Shown: positions 1 to 7,486, numbered from the stretch's first letter. The stretch is 32,584 nt of DNA from Actinomycetes bacterium (GCA_036000965.1 DASYUT010000305.1:1-32584); one strand, 5' to 3'. Numbers and translations: made by a program. Notes: generated by a model from the sequence alone, not told the origin.

Positions 1-1
1 G

Positions 2-187
2 CGGGTCCGCCGGGCGGCCGCCGCCTTGCAGGGGCAGCGCACCGCCTTGGAGGGGCAGCGCACCGCCTTGGAGGGGCAGGGCACCGGCCTGGAGGGGCAG
101 GCTGCTGTGGCGCCGGGCCATGCCGCCGCCCTGCGGGGGCAGGCAGACGCTGCCCTGCGGGAGCAGGCCGGGGAGGGCCCGCGGTGA
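2..187 (+). CDS. C-terminal end of an upstream protein with 7-residue repeats (partial)
   Basis: The reading frame is open from the window edge to a TGA at 185-187. That stop overlaps the GTG start of the next gene in a GTGA, an arrangement typical of translationally coupled genes. The visible 61 residues are low complexity: about four consecutive 7-residue repeats of the form [A/T]-[A/G]-L-E-G-Q-R, then looser copies, ending in AGEGPR. No domain is visible. Genes directly before MauD-like thioredoxins are often MauE/DoxX-type membrane proteins, so the missing N-terminal part could be one, but this is inference from position only. The repeats may form a helical or coiled tail. The frame choice rests on the 4-bp overlap and the regular in-frame repeat. 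Confidence 0.6.
   Translation, partial: RVRRAAAALQGQRTALEGQRTALEGQGTGLEGQAAVAPGHAAALRGQADAALREQAGEGPR
20..103 (+). repeat. 21-bp tandem repeat, four copies
   Basis: Four consecutive 21-bp units begin at 20, 41, 62 and 83. The middle copies are nearly identical, and weaker copies lie near 125 and 149. The unit is a multiple of three and reads through in frame as seven residues of the upstream protein's tail. Confidence 0.85.
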
Positions 188-780
188 CCGGACCGTGGAT
201 CGCGGCCTTCGTGGTGCTGTGGCTGCTGGTACTCGCGCTCGCCTTCCTCCACCTCGGCGTGCTGCGCCGGATCCTCCCGGTGCTCGAGGCGGCCGAGCGG
301 CACGGCCACGGCGCGCGGTTCGGCCTGGGCGGCCTGCCCGCGGGGACGCCGCTGCCCGACTTCGAGGTCGAGACCGAGGCCGGCGACCCCGTCCACACCA
401 GGGACCTGCGCAACCGCCAGGCGGTCTGGCTGCTGGCCAGCCCGGGCTGCGAGCCCTGCGAGGCGCTGGCCGCGGAGCTCCGGGAGGCGGGCGAGCCCGC
501 CCTCGGCGTCCCGCTGCTGGCCATCTCCGACGTGTCCGAGACGGAGCGGACGCTCGGGCTCCCTCCCGGGGTGACCACGCTGTACCAACGCCAGGGGGCG
601 GCGGCCGACGCCCTCCGGACCGACGCCACCCCGCACGCGCTGGCCGTCGACGCCAGGGGCGTCGTCGTCGCCACCACCACGCCGAACACCCTCGACGACC
701 TGCGGGCGCTCGCCAGGCGGCTCACGGAGGAAGGCGACGCGCCGCCGCAAGCGCCCAGCGGGACCGCCGCCCGCGCGTGA
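184..780 (+). CDS. Membrane-anchored thioredoxin-like protein, MauD-like
   Basis: Probable disulfide oxidoreductase acting outside the membrane (198 aa). Residues 4-26 form one hydrophobic anchor with few charges before it. A thioredoxin-fold domain follows from about residue 55, with a C89-E-P-C92 redox motif after the first strand and a cis-proline loop near P150 (T-P-H-A). This layout matches MauD/TlpA-type proteins, which keep cysteines of exported partners in the right redox state. The GTG start at 184 is supported by the 4-bp overlap with the preceding stop, so the two are probably coupled. A 12-cysteine exported protein lies about 220 bp downstream and is an obvious candidate substrate, although this is inferred from neighbourhood only. 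The C-terminal 15 residues are Ala/Pro-rich and look disordered. Confidence 0.75.
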   Translation: MTGPWIAAFVVLWLLVLALAFLHLGVLRRILPVLEAAERHGHGARFGLGGLPAGTPLPDFEVETEAGDPVHTRDLRNRQAVWLLASPGCEPCEALAAELREAGEPALGVPLLAISDVSETERTLGLPPGVTTLYQRQGAAADALRTDATPHALAVDARGVVVATTTPNTLDDLRALARRLTEEGDAPPQAPSGTAARA

Positions 781-787
781 ACCGCCC

Positions 788-930
788 CAGCGCACGGAAG
801 ACAGACGACCTCTACCAGCGCCCGAAGCCAGGTGACATACCCCAGCGCAGCGCCCGAAGCCAGGTGACATGCCCCAGCGCCCCGAGGGCCTCTGACATCC
901 ACCAGCGCCCCGAAGGCAGGTGACGTCCAG
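788..930 (+). repeat. Array of five degenerate ~28-bp direct repeats
   Basis: Copies begin at about 788, 816, 848, 875 and 903. The core reads CAGCGCCC(C)GAAG followed by CAGGTGACAT in the best copies, with spacing of 27-32 bp. Copies 2 and 3 are nearly identical. The array fills the gap between the thioredoxin-like gene and the Cys-rich gene. Spacing and length vary and there are no unique spacers, so it is not a CRISPR. It could be a multi-site operator, an RNA element or a decayed tandem duplication. Confidence 0.7.
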
Positions 931-1004
931 ACGACAGGCCCGACGTGACACTGTCCGGTCCGCACCCCCGACCCATCCGCTCACGACGCTCCGGAGGCGA
1001 TCAC

Positions 1005-1358
1005 GTGACCACCGACCAGCACGAGGCAGGAACCGCGACGACCGTCCGCTCCAAGCCGCACCCTGTGGCCGGAACCAGCAGGAGGAGCAGCCGCCGAGCG
1101 TTCGTGCGGCAGCTCGGGACCACGCTGGGCGTGGGCCTCGGCGTCGCGCTGCTTCCCGGCCAGGCCGCGGCCAACCGCAAGCAGAGCACGCTGGACTGCG
1201 ACATCCTCTGCAGCCCGTACAAGTGCACCAACACGGGCTGCTGCCGCAACGCCCACATCTTCTACTGCCGCTGCAGCCCCTTCGCCAGGTACATCTGCCT
1301 CCCTGGCTTCACCTGCACGTCCTTCTGCACCCACAGCTGCCCGACCGGGCAGTGCTGA
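1005..1358 (+). CDS. Tat-exported small protein with 12 cysteines
   Basis: The start chosen is GTG at 1005, because GGAGG at 993-997 sits 7 bases upstream; the longer in-frame start at 945 has no such site. The product is 117 aa. Residues 29-35 carry S-R-R-A-F-V-R, a good twin-arginine motif, followed by a hydrophobic stretch and a Q-A-A-A cleavage region near residue 56. The predicted mature part is about 61 residues with exactly 12 cysteines, including a C-C pair, and contains no tryptophan. Tat export and the even cysteine count suggest a compact, disulfide-knotted or metal-binding secreted protein. The Mau-like neighbour recalls the methylamine dehydrogenase light chain, which also has 12 cysteines and a Tat signal. 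That enzyme needs two tryptophans for its TTQ cofactor, so this protein cannot be a functional version. Function unknown. Confidence 0.75.
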   Translation: MTTDQHEAGTATTVRSKPHPVAGTSRRSSRRAFVRQLGTTLGVGLGVALLPGQAAANRKQSTLDCDILCSPYKCTNTGCCRNAHIFYCRCSPFARYICLPGFTCTSFCTHSCPTGQC

Positions 1359-1370
1359 GCGGCACGGGCT

Positions 1371-1410
1371 GGCCCGGGGCGGACGCTGCCGCCATCCGCC
1401 CGCCCCGGGC
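1371..1410 (+). terminator. GC-rich hairpin after the Cys-rich gene
   Basis: CCCGGGGCG-GA at 1373-1383 pairs with TCC-GC-CCGCCCCGGG at 1395-1409, with a small bulge and an 11-base loop. It begins 14 bases past the stop codon. There is no T-tract, so termination is plausible but not certain. Confidence 0.5.
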
Positions 1411-1668
1411 GGGGTGACCCGGCGCCGGCACGCCGGCACGCCGGCGCGCCCGCCGCCCGCCCGCGGCCCGGGGAAGCCCCGCCACGCCGCCCGCAGGCCG
1501 GAAGCGCCATGCCCGCCTGCCGGAGCGGGCGCGGCGGCGTGCCCGCTCGGCGTGCCCGCTCGCCGCCCGGAGCACGGCGCCCGGAGCGCGGAACCAGGCT
1601 CTTGGCCTCCTCGCCGGGCGCAGCGACGGCAAAATGGCCCCACAGTCGGCGCAACGGTGCCGACCTCG
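1411..1668. other. Non-coding GC-rich stretch with micro-repeats
   Basis: No convincing gene is visible on either strand. Open frames here are arginine/proline-rich chance frames. The stretch contains short tandem duplications near 1429-1450, 1539-1563 and 1565-1590. GC content drops slightly from about 1620, where the livK promoter region begins. Confidence 0.6.
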
Positions 1669-1697
1669 TAGTTTCCGCCCTTCCGTTGCGGTACAGT
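1669..1697 (+). promoter_or_regulatory. Possible livK promoter
   Basis: TAGTTT at 1669-1674 and TACAGT at 1692-1697 are separated by 17 bases in a locally less GC-rich patch. The -35 match is weak. The implied leader of about 150 bases before the livK start leaves room for regulation. Confidence 0.25.
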
Positions 1698-1850
1698 GCG
1701 GCGGTCGCGACCTGGCCCGACGCCACGGTGGGACGTCCGTCGGACGATGGCTGGGGTCGCTGAGCATACGCTGCACCTCGCCGGGTGCCCCGACCGGCGA
1801 TGGCGCAAGGTCCCGGGGCTCGTGGCAGGAACAGGAAGGGGGCACGACCC

Positions 1851-3071
1851 TTGAAGGGCAGAATTCTCCGAGTGGTGGCCGTCGGCGCCATCCTCGCCTT
1901 GGCGGCCAGCGCTTGCTCGCGCGAGAAGTCGGCTGGCACTGCCGGTGGCGGGGAGAAGAAGACAGTCAAGCTCGGCGTGATCGCGCCGCTCACCGGACCG
2001 CTGTCCGCACTCGGTCTCGGCATCAAGAACGGCGTCGACCTGGCCGTCAAGCAGGCCAACTCGAAGGGGACGCTCAAGGACTACACCATCGTCCTGGACG
2101 CCCAGGACGACACCGCGACCGCGGCCGTGGGCGCGAACGCGGCCAACAAGCTGGCCAGCGACCCGCTGGTAGCCGGGATCATCGGCACGCTGAACTCCTC
2201 GGTCGCCCAGCAGGTCGCGCCGGTGCTGGCCAAGTCAAGCATCGCCCAGATCTCGCCGGCCAACACCAACCCGACCTTGACCAGAGGCCAGGACCCGCTC
2301 AAGAACCCCAAGCGGGTCTGGCCGACCTACTTCCGGGTCTGCACCACCGACTCCATCCAGGGCCCGTTCGCGGCCGACTACGCCTACAAGCAGGCCGGCT
2401 TCAAGAAGGTCATCACCGTCCACGACAAGAAGACCTACGGCCAGGGCCTGGTGGCGGCCTTCGCGGAGCAGTTCAAGAAGGACGGCGGCCAGATCGCCTC
2501 CGCAAAGACGATCAACGCCGGCGACCGCGACTTCGGCCAGATCGCCGGTGAGATCGCCGCCGCCAAGCCCGACTTCGTCTACTACGGCGGCGAGTTCCCC
2601 GAGGCCGGCCCGCTCTCCTCCCAGCTCCACGACCGCGGCTTCAAGGGCCCGCTGTTCGGCGGGGACGGCATCTTCGACGCCGGCTACATCAAGGGCGCCG
2701 GCGCCAAGAGCACGGGCGACCTGGCCACCTCGGTGGGCGCGCCCACGACCAAGCTCGACACCGCCAAGCAGTTCGTGTCCGACTACCAGGCCGGCGGCTA
2801 CAAGGAGAACTTCTCGGCCTACGGGGCGTTCGCCTACGACGCAGCCAACATCCTGATTCAGGCCATGTCCAAGGGGCTCGAGGGCGCGAGCGACGTCAGG
2901 TCGGCCCGGCCCAAGATCGTCGAGGCCCTCGGCCAGACCTCCAACTACCAGGGCGCCATCGGCACCACCACCTTCGACGAGTTCGGCGACACCTCCAACA
3001 AGGTGCTGACCGTCTACAAGGTCGAGGGCGGCGACTGGAAGGACGTGTTCTCGGGCAGCTTCGGCGAGTAA
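1851..3071 (+). CDS. livK: Branched-chain amino acid ABC transporter, substrate-binding lipoprotein
   Basis: Periplasmic-binding-protein family (Peripla_BP_6) that captures leucine, isoleucine, valine or related amino acids and delivers them to LivHM. The preferred start is TTG at 1851, because GGAAGGGGG at 1834-1842 lies 8 bases upstream and the result is a compact signal peptide. A longer frame from ATG 1785 adds 22 charged residues before it. From TTG, residues 5-18 are hydrophobic and the lipobox A-S-A-C places the lipid-modified cysteine at residue 22. The mature protein begins with the typical K-L-G-V-I-A-P-L-T-G-P and runs 406 residues, normal for the family. It heads the livKHMGF operon; two GC-rich hairpins separate it from livH and may raise its expression relative to the membrane genes. 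Confidence 0.88.
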   Translation: MKGRILRVVAVGAILALAASACSREKSAGTAGGGEKKTVKLGVIAPLTGPLSALGLGIKNGVDLAVKQANSKGTLKDYTIVLDAQDDTATAAVGANAANKLASDPLVAGIIGTLNSSVAQQVAPVLAKSSIAQISPANTNPTLTRGQDPLKNPKRVWPTYFRVCTTDSIQGPFAADYAYKQAGFKKVITVHDKKTYGQGLVAAFAEQFKKDGGQIASAKTINAGDRDFGQIAGEIAAAKPDFVYYGGEFPEAGPLSSQLHDRGFKGPLFGGDGIFDAGYIKGAGAKSTGDLATSVGAPTTKLDTAKQFVSDYQAGGYKENFSAYGAFAYDAANILIQAMSKGLEGASDVRSARPKIVEALGQTSNYQGAIGTTTFDEFGDTSNKVLTVYKVEGGDWKDVFSGSFGE

Positions 3072-3088
3072 GCATCCGCGTGGGTGAC

Positions 3089-3134
3089 GCAGGCGGAGCG
3101 CACGGGCCGGGAACGGCCGTGGCGGTCCGCCTGC
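3089..3134 (+). terminator. Intra-operon hairpin after livK
   Basis: GCAGGCGGA at 3089-3097 pairs perfectly with TCCGCCTGC at 3126-3134. The interior can form a second stem around CGGCCGT. There is no T-tract. The position between the binding-protein gene and the permease gene suits partial termination or mRNA 3'-end protection. Confidence 0.5.
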
Positions 3135-3150
3135 CCGCCCTCCACCTCCG

Positions 3151-3172
3151 GCGGGTGGGCAGGCCCGCCCGC
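3151..3172 (+). terminator. Second hairpin between livK and livH
   Basis: GCGGGTGGGC and GCCCGCCCGC at 3151-3172 form a tight stem with one G-T wobble and a minimal loop. It lies 26 bases before the livH start, so it could also affect livH translation. Confidence 0.4.
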
Positions 3173-3198
3173 CGTCTGATCCTCAACCTGGGGGCAGC

Positions 3199-4101
3199 GT
3201 GGCAGACCTCATCCAGCCGCTCGCCAACGGCATCACCAAGGGCTCCTACTACGCCCTGATCGCGCTGGGCTACACGATGGTGTACGGCATCATCCAGCTG
3301 ATCAACTTCGCCCACGGCGAGGTGTACATGCTGGGTGCCTTCATCGGCCTGTGGACGTTCAACTTCGGGGCGAGCAACTTCGGCTGGGGCACCGGCTCGC
3401 TCATGGCGCTCCTCGTGGTGCTGCTGGTCTCCACCCTGCTGACCCCGGTGGTGGGCATGTCCCTGGAGCGCCTGGCCTACCGGCCGCTGCGCAACGCGCC
3501 CAGGCTGGCCCCGCTGATCACCGCGCTCGGGGCCAGCTTCGTGCTCCAGCAGCTCGTGGCGGTGTTCTACAGCAGGGACTTCTTACCGTTCCCGCGGCTG
3601 TTCCCGGACGGCGGGTTCGTCCTGGGCGGCGTCACCATCAAGACGCTCTGGGTGTTCATGGTCGTGATCGCCCTGGCCTTGATGGGCGCGCTCGGCGCCT
3701 TCATCCGGGGCACCCGGCTCGGCAAGGCGATGCGGGCCACCGCCGAGGACCGGGACACGGCCAAGCTCATGGGGATCGACGTCGACCGGATCATCCTGCT
3801 CACCTTCATCCTCGGGTCGGCCCTGGCCGGCGTGGGCGGCGTGCTCACCGGCCTGTACATCGGGCAGGTGAACTTCTTCATGGGGTTCATCGCCGGCCTG
3901 AAGGCGTTCACCGCCGCGGTGCTCGGCGGCATCGGCAACATCACCGGCGCCGTGTTCGGCGCCTTCCTGCTCGGCATCCTCGAGTCCTACGGCACCCGCT
4001 ATCTGGGCGGGCAGTGGCAGGACGTGTTCGCGTTCGGCGTCCTCATCCTCGTCCTCGTCTTCCGCCCGACGGGCCTCTTGGGAGAGCGGGTGAGCGGCTG
4101 A
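3199..4101 (+). CDS. livH: Branched-chain amino acid ABC transporter permease LivH
   Basis: Inner-membrane channel subunit (300 aa, usual length). The start is GTG 3199, giving M-A-D-L-I-Q-P-L, with a G-rich stretch at 3190-3194 as ribosome site. The N-terminal signature G-Y-T-M-V-Y-G-I-I-Q-L-I-N-F-A-H-G-E is characteristic of LivH. Several further hydrophobic segments follow, and the loop R-A-T-A-E-D-R-D-T-A-K-L-M-G-I that contacts the ATPases is present. The stop overlaps the livM ATG by one base, so the two permeases are translationally coupled. Confidence 0.93.
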   Translation: MADLIQPLANGITKGSYYALIALGYTMVYGIIQLINFAHGEVYMLGAFIGLWTFNFGASNFGWGTGSLMALLVVLLVSTLLTPVVGMSLERLAYRPLRNAPRLAPLITALGASFVLQQLVAVFYSRDFLPFPRLFPDGGFVLGGVTIKTLWVFMVVIALALMGALGAFIRGTRLGKAMRATAEDRDTAKLMGIDVDRIILLTFILGSALAGVGGVLTGLYIGQVNFFMGFIAGLKAFTAAVLGGIGNITGAVFGAFLLGILESYGTRYLGGQWQDVFAFGVLILVLVFRPTGLLGERVSG

Positions 4102-5852
4102 TGGAAGCGACCACCGCCGTCCGGCCCGAGCGGGCAGGCACCACCAGGGAGGCGCTGGCCCGAAGATGGGCCAAGGTCAAGCTCCCGCTGGCCGCCGCGC
4201 CCATCGGGGGCGTGGTCGGCGTGGTGGGCTCCTACCTGTTCTGGACCACCGAGACGCTGATCTCCAAGGCGCAGGGCGTGCCCCTGACCGGCGACCTCTA
4301 CAACTACGGCTTCGGCGGCGTCCGGCTCTACACCCTGCCGCTGGCGCTCGCCACCACCGTCTACGGCGCGCTGGTGCTGCGCCGGCCGTCGCTGCGGACC
4401 GACCAGCACGGGCGCGCCCTGGGCCGGATCGGGCTCGGCCTCGCCGCGATCCCGGTCATCTGGATGCTCACGATCGTGTTCTTCGAGGGCCTGTCCATCA
4501 GCCAGGTGGGGCCCGGCCCCTGGGTCGTGCTCGCCGGCGGGGTGGTGGTGTGGCTGGCGGCACGCACCCTGATCCAGGAGGCGCCCACGGCGGCCAAGCC
4601 GGTGGCCTGGGAGCGGCGGACCCGGGGGAACGACCTCACCGTCGTGCTCGCGGTCGAGTTGATCGGGTTCGTGACCTTCGTGTACGGGGTGAAGGTGGAG
4701 GACCCGGGCGAGTTCCTCGGCTACTTCGTCGGGCTCGTCGCCGCGATCCTCGCGCTGGGTGGGCTCGGCGTGCTCAAGGGTCTCACCGGCCCGTTCGAGC
4801 GCGAGCGGGCCGCGGCCATCGGGGCCATGGTCGTCCTGCTCGTGGTCTTCCCGCCGCTGCAGCAGGCCCTGTCCGGCGACACCTTCTGGGTCCGGGTGGC
4901 AGCCCAGGCCGGCATCTTCGTAGTCGCCGCGCTCGGCCTGAACATCGTGGTCGGCTCGGCCGGCCTGCTCGACCTCGGCTACGTCGCCTTCTTCGGCATC
5001 GGCGCCTACGTGGCCGCGCTGGTCGGCAACGCCGGGCTGGCCCAGTTCCAGTTCCCGCACGTGCCCTTCCTGCTCGTGCTGCTGGTGCTCGCGCCCGTGG
5101 TCGCCGCGATCTTCGGCGTGCTGCTTGGCGCGCCGACCCTGCGGCTGCGCGGCGACTACCTGGCTATCGTCACCCTCGGCTTCGGGGAGATCGTCCGCAT
5201 CACCCTGAACAATCTGGACGCCCTCACCGGCGGGCCGAACGGGATCGCCTCCATCCCGGCCCCGGAGCTGTTCGGGAACTCGATGTCCGACGACCTCGTG
5301 ATCGGGCCGCTTACCCTGTCCGGCAACGCCCAGTACTTCTACCTGACCCTGCTCCTCATCGCGCTCGTGCTCCTGGTCATCTACCGGCTCAACGACTCCC
5401 GGGTCGGGCGGGCGTGGGTCGCCGTCCGCGAGGACGAGGTGGCGGCGGCCGCGATGGGGATCAACACCACCGTCATCAAGCTGCTGGCGTTTGGCGCTGG
5501 CGCGTTCTTCGCCGGCATGGCCGGGTCGGTCGACGCCCACTTCGGCACCCAGGTGTCACCCGACTCCTACGTGTTCCAGATCTCGGTGCTGATCCTGGCC
5601 ATGGTCGTGCTCGGCGGGATCGGCAACCCGCCCGGGGTGGCGCTCGGCGCGGCGCTGCTCATCTTCCTGCCCGAGAAGCTGCGCGACCTGTCCGACATCC
5701 GCTTCCTGGTGTTCGGGCTCGCGCTGGTGTTCATCATGCGGTTCCGCCCCGAGGGGCTGCTGCCGTCGGCCCGGCGCCGCAGCGAGCTGCGGGCCGGCGG
5801 GGAAGAGGCGGCGGCCGAGTCGCAGCAGCTGTTCGACGTCAGGGGGACGTGA
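4101..5852 (+). CDS. livM: Branched-chain amino acid ABC transporter permease LivM, with long N-terminal extension
   Basis: Second permease subunit. The ATG at 4101 overlaps the livH stop by one base. At 583 aa it is much longer than the usual 300-420. The conserved LivM core starts near residue 268 (G-L-N-I-V-V-G-S-A-G-L-L-D-L-G-Y) and includes the L-R-L-R-G-D-Y-L-A-I-V-T-L-G-F-G-E-I segment and the loop A-V-R-E-D-E-V-A-A-A-A-M-G-I that docks on LivG/LivF. The first ~265 residues hold about six extra hydrophobic segments (around residues 32-50, 75-93, 108-128, 139-155, 178-224 and 237-252). Some LivM proteins carry extra N-terminal helices, but this extension is large. The C-terminal ~25 residues are charged and cytoplasmic. 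Confidence 0.9.
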   Translation: MEATTAVRPERAGTTREALARRWAKVKLPLAAAPIGGVVGVVGSYLFWTTETLISKAQGVPLTGDLYNYGFGGVRLYTLPLALATTVYGALVLRRPSLRTDQHGRALGRIGLGLAAIPVIWMLTIVFFEGLSISQVGPGPWVVLAGGVVVWLAARTLIQEAPTAAKPVAWERRTRGNDLTVVLAVELIGFVTFVYGVKVEDPGEFLGYFVGLVAAILALGGLGVLKGLTGPFERERAAAIGAMVVLLVVFPPLQQALSGDTFWVRVAAQAGIFVVAALGLNIVVGSAGLLDLGYVAFFGIGAYVAALVGNAGLAQFQFPHVPFLLVLLVLAPVVAAIFGVLLGAPTLRLRGDYLAIVTLGFGEIVRITLNNLDALTGGPNGIASIPAPELFGNSMSDDLVIGPLTLSGNAQYFYLTLLLIALVLLVIYRLNDSRVGRAWVAVREDEVAAAAMGINTTVIKLLAFGAGAFFAGMAGSVDAHFGTQVSPDSYVFQISVLILAMVVLGGIGNPPGVALGAALLIFLPEKLRDLSDIRFLVFGLALVFIMRFRPEGLLPSARRRSELRAGGEEAAAESQQLFDVRGT

Positions 5853-5853
5853 G

Positions 5854-6675
5854 ATGTCCGAGGAGTCGCACGACCTGACCGGCGACGGGGCCCGGTCCGC
5901 CGGGACGGGCGCCCTGGTCCTCGAGGCGCGCAAGGTCACCCGTCGGTTCGGCGGGCTGGTGGCGGTGCGCGAGGTCGACTTCACCGTGGGCGAGCGGGAG
6001 ATCGTGGGCCTGATCGGCCCCAACGGCGCCGGCAAGACGACCTTCTTCAACTGCATCACCGGGATCTTCAGCCCCAGCGACGGCGACGTGCTGTTCCAGG
6101 GGCGGCGCGTGAACGGGTTGCCGCCCGACCGGATCACCAAGCTCGGCGTGGCCCGGACGTTCCAGAACCTGCGCCTGTTCAGCAACATGACCGCGCTCGA
6201 GAACGTCCAGGTCGGGCGCCACGCCCGCACCCGCGAGGGGGTGGTGGGCGCGGTCCTGCGGACGGCCAGGTTCCGGCGCGAGGAGGAGGCGAGCCGCAGG
6301 CGGGGCATGGAGCTGCTCGAGTTCGTCGGTCTGGCCGGCATGCACGACGAGGTCGCCCGCAACCTCTCCTACGGCGACATGCGCCGGCTGGAGATCGCCC
6401 GGGCGCTGGCCACCGAGCCGCAGCTCGTGCTGCTCGACGAGCCGACCGCTGGCATGAACCCGCAGGAGACGGCGCGCGCGGCCGAGCTGGTGCAGCGCAT
6501 CCGCGCGATGGGGCTGTCGATCGTGGTGATCGAGCACGACATGAAGTTCCTGATGGGGATCTCCGACCGGGTGACCGTCCTCGACCACGGCGAGAAGCTG
6601 GCCGAGGGCCGGCCGCAGGACGTGCAGCGCGACCCGAAGGTCATCGAGGCGTACCTGGGAAAGGCGGCGTCGTAG
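5854..6675 (+). CDS. livG: Branched-chain amino acid ABC transporter ATP-binding protein LivG
   Basis: Cytoplasmic ATPase of the LIV importer (273 aa). The start ATG lies one base after the livM stop. Walker A G-P-N-G-A-G-K-T is at residues 55-62, the signature L-S-Y-G-D-M-R-R at 171-178, Walker B L-V-L-L-D-E-P at 191-197 and the H-loop histidine near 228. The LivG-type insert around residues 120-155 and the C-terminal A-Y-L-G motif are present. The signature has Y-G instead of G-G, as is common in LivG. The first ~20 residues are a polar extension. The next gene starts immediately at the stop. Confidence 0.93.
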   Translation: MSEESHDLTGDGARSAGTGALVLEARKVTRRFGGLVAVREVDFTVGEREIVGLIGPNGAGKTTFFNCITGIFSPSDGDVLFQGRRVNGLPPDRITKLGVARTFQNLRLFSNMTALENVQVGRHARTREGVVGAVLRTARFRREEEASRRRGMELLEFVGLAGMHDEVARNLSYGDMRRLEIARALATEPQLVLLDEPTAGMNPQETARAAELVQRIRAMGLSIVVIEHDMKFLMGISDRVTVLDHGEKLAEGRPQDVQRDPKVIEAYLGKAAS

Positions 6676-7392
6676 ATGGGCGAGGTGCTGCTCGACGTCA
6701 AGGACATCCACGTCTTCTACGGCAACATCGAGGCCGTCAAGGGGGTGAGCTTCCACGTCGACCGCGGCGAGATCGTCACCCTCATCGGCGCCAACGGGGC
6801 CGGCAAGACGACCACCCTGCGCACCGTGTCCGGGCTGCTCCGGCCGGCCGAGGGCGGCATCTTCTACGACGGCCAGCGCATCGACCTGGTACCCGCCCAC
6901 GACATCGTGCGGCTCGGGGTGGCCCAGTCCCCGGAGGGCAGGCGGATCTTCCCGCGCATGACCGTGCGCGAGAACCTCGACATGGGTGCGTTCATCCGCA
7001 AGGACACGGAGCAGCGCGAGGACATGGACCGTGTCTTCGAGCTGTTCCCGATCCTCAAGGAGCGGGCACGCCAGGCCGCCGGCACCCTGTCAGGCGGGGA
7101 GCAGCAGATGCTCGCCATGGGCCGCGCGCTGATGGCCAAGCCGAGGCTGCTGCTGCTGGACGAGCCGTCGATGGGGCTGGCGCCCATCGTCGTCCAGCGC
7201 ATCTTCGACACCATCCGCGAGATCAACGAGCTCGGCACCACGATCCTGCTGGTGGAGCAGAACGCGGCCCAGGCCCTCAGCCTCGCCCACCGCGGGTACG
7301 TGATCGAGACGGGCCGGATCGTGCTCGAGAACGAGGCGAGGGCTCTGCTCGCCGACGAGCAGGTGCGCAAGGCGTACCTCGGCGAGGAGTAG
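6676..7392 (+). CDS. livF: Branched-chain amino acid ABC transporter ATP-binding protein LivF
   Basis: Second ATPase of the LIV importer (238 aa). The ATG directly follows the livG stop with no gap. Walker A G-A-N-G-A-G-K-T is at 38-45, the signature L-S-G-G-E-Q-Q at 138-144 and Walker B L-L-L-L-D-E-P at 158-164. The switch position carries V-E-Q-N, with Gln where most ABC ATPases have His, which is normal for LivF. It ends A-Y-L-G-E-E. The last codons and the stop are exactly duplicated downstream at 7402-7422. Confidence 0.93.
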   Translation: MGEVLLDVKDIHVFYGNIEAVKGVSFHVDRGEIVTLIGANGAGKTTTLRTVSGLLRPAEGGIFYDGQRIDLVPAHDIVRLGVAQSPEGRRIFPRMTVRENLDMGAFIRKDTEQREDMDRVFELFPILKERARQAAGTLSGGEQQMLAMGRALMAKPRLLLLDEPSMGLAPIVVQRIFDTIREINELGTTILLVEQNAAQALSLAHRGYVIETGRIVLENEARALLADEQVRKAYLGEE

Positions 7393-7422
7393 GGCCGCGG
7401 AGGCGAGGAGTAGGGCCGCGGA
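7381..7422 (+). repeat. Perfect 21-bp tandem duplication across the livF stop
   Basis: Bases 7381-7401 and 7402-7422 are identical. The first copy encodes G-E-E-stop of LivF. The second repeats those bases in the untranslated spacer, so it has no coding effect. Confidence 0.95.
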
Positions 7423-7437
7423 GGAGGGGCGACGGTG

Positions 7438-7459
7438 GCCGCCGGGACGGTCCGGCGGC
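7438..7459 (+). terminator. Hairpin between the LIV operon and the next transporter
   Basis: GCCGCCGG at 7438-7445 pairs perfectly with CCGGCGGC at 7452-7459 around a 6-base loop. No T-tract follows. It may partially terminate LIV transcripts ahead of the next binding-protein gene. Confidence 0.4.
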
Positions 7460-7486
7460 TCGGACGAGACGATAGGAGTGCGGAGC

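Noticed and set aside
788-930. CRISPR array
   Set aside because: Repeats are degenerate and adjacent, spacing varies, there are no unique spacers and no cas genes. The same holds for 11167-11324.
945-1358. Methylamine dehydrogenase light chain (mauA)
   Set aside because: Tat signal and 12 cysteines fit superficially, but the mature part has no tryptophan and is about half the expected length, so the TTQ cofactor cannot form.
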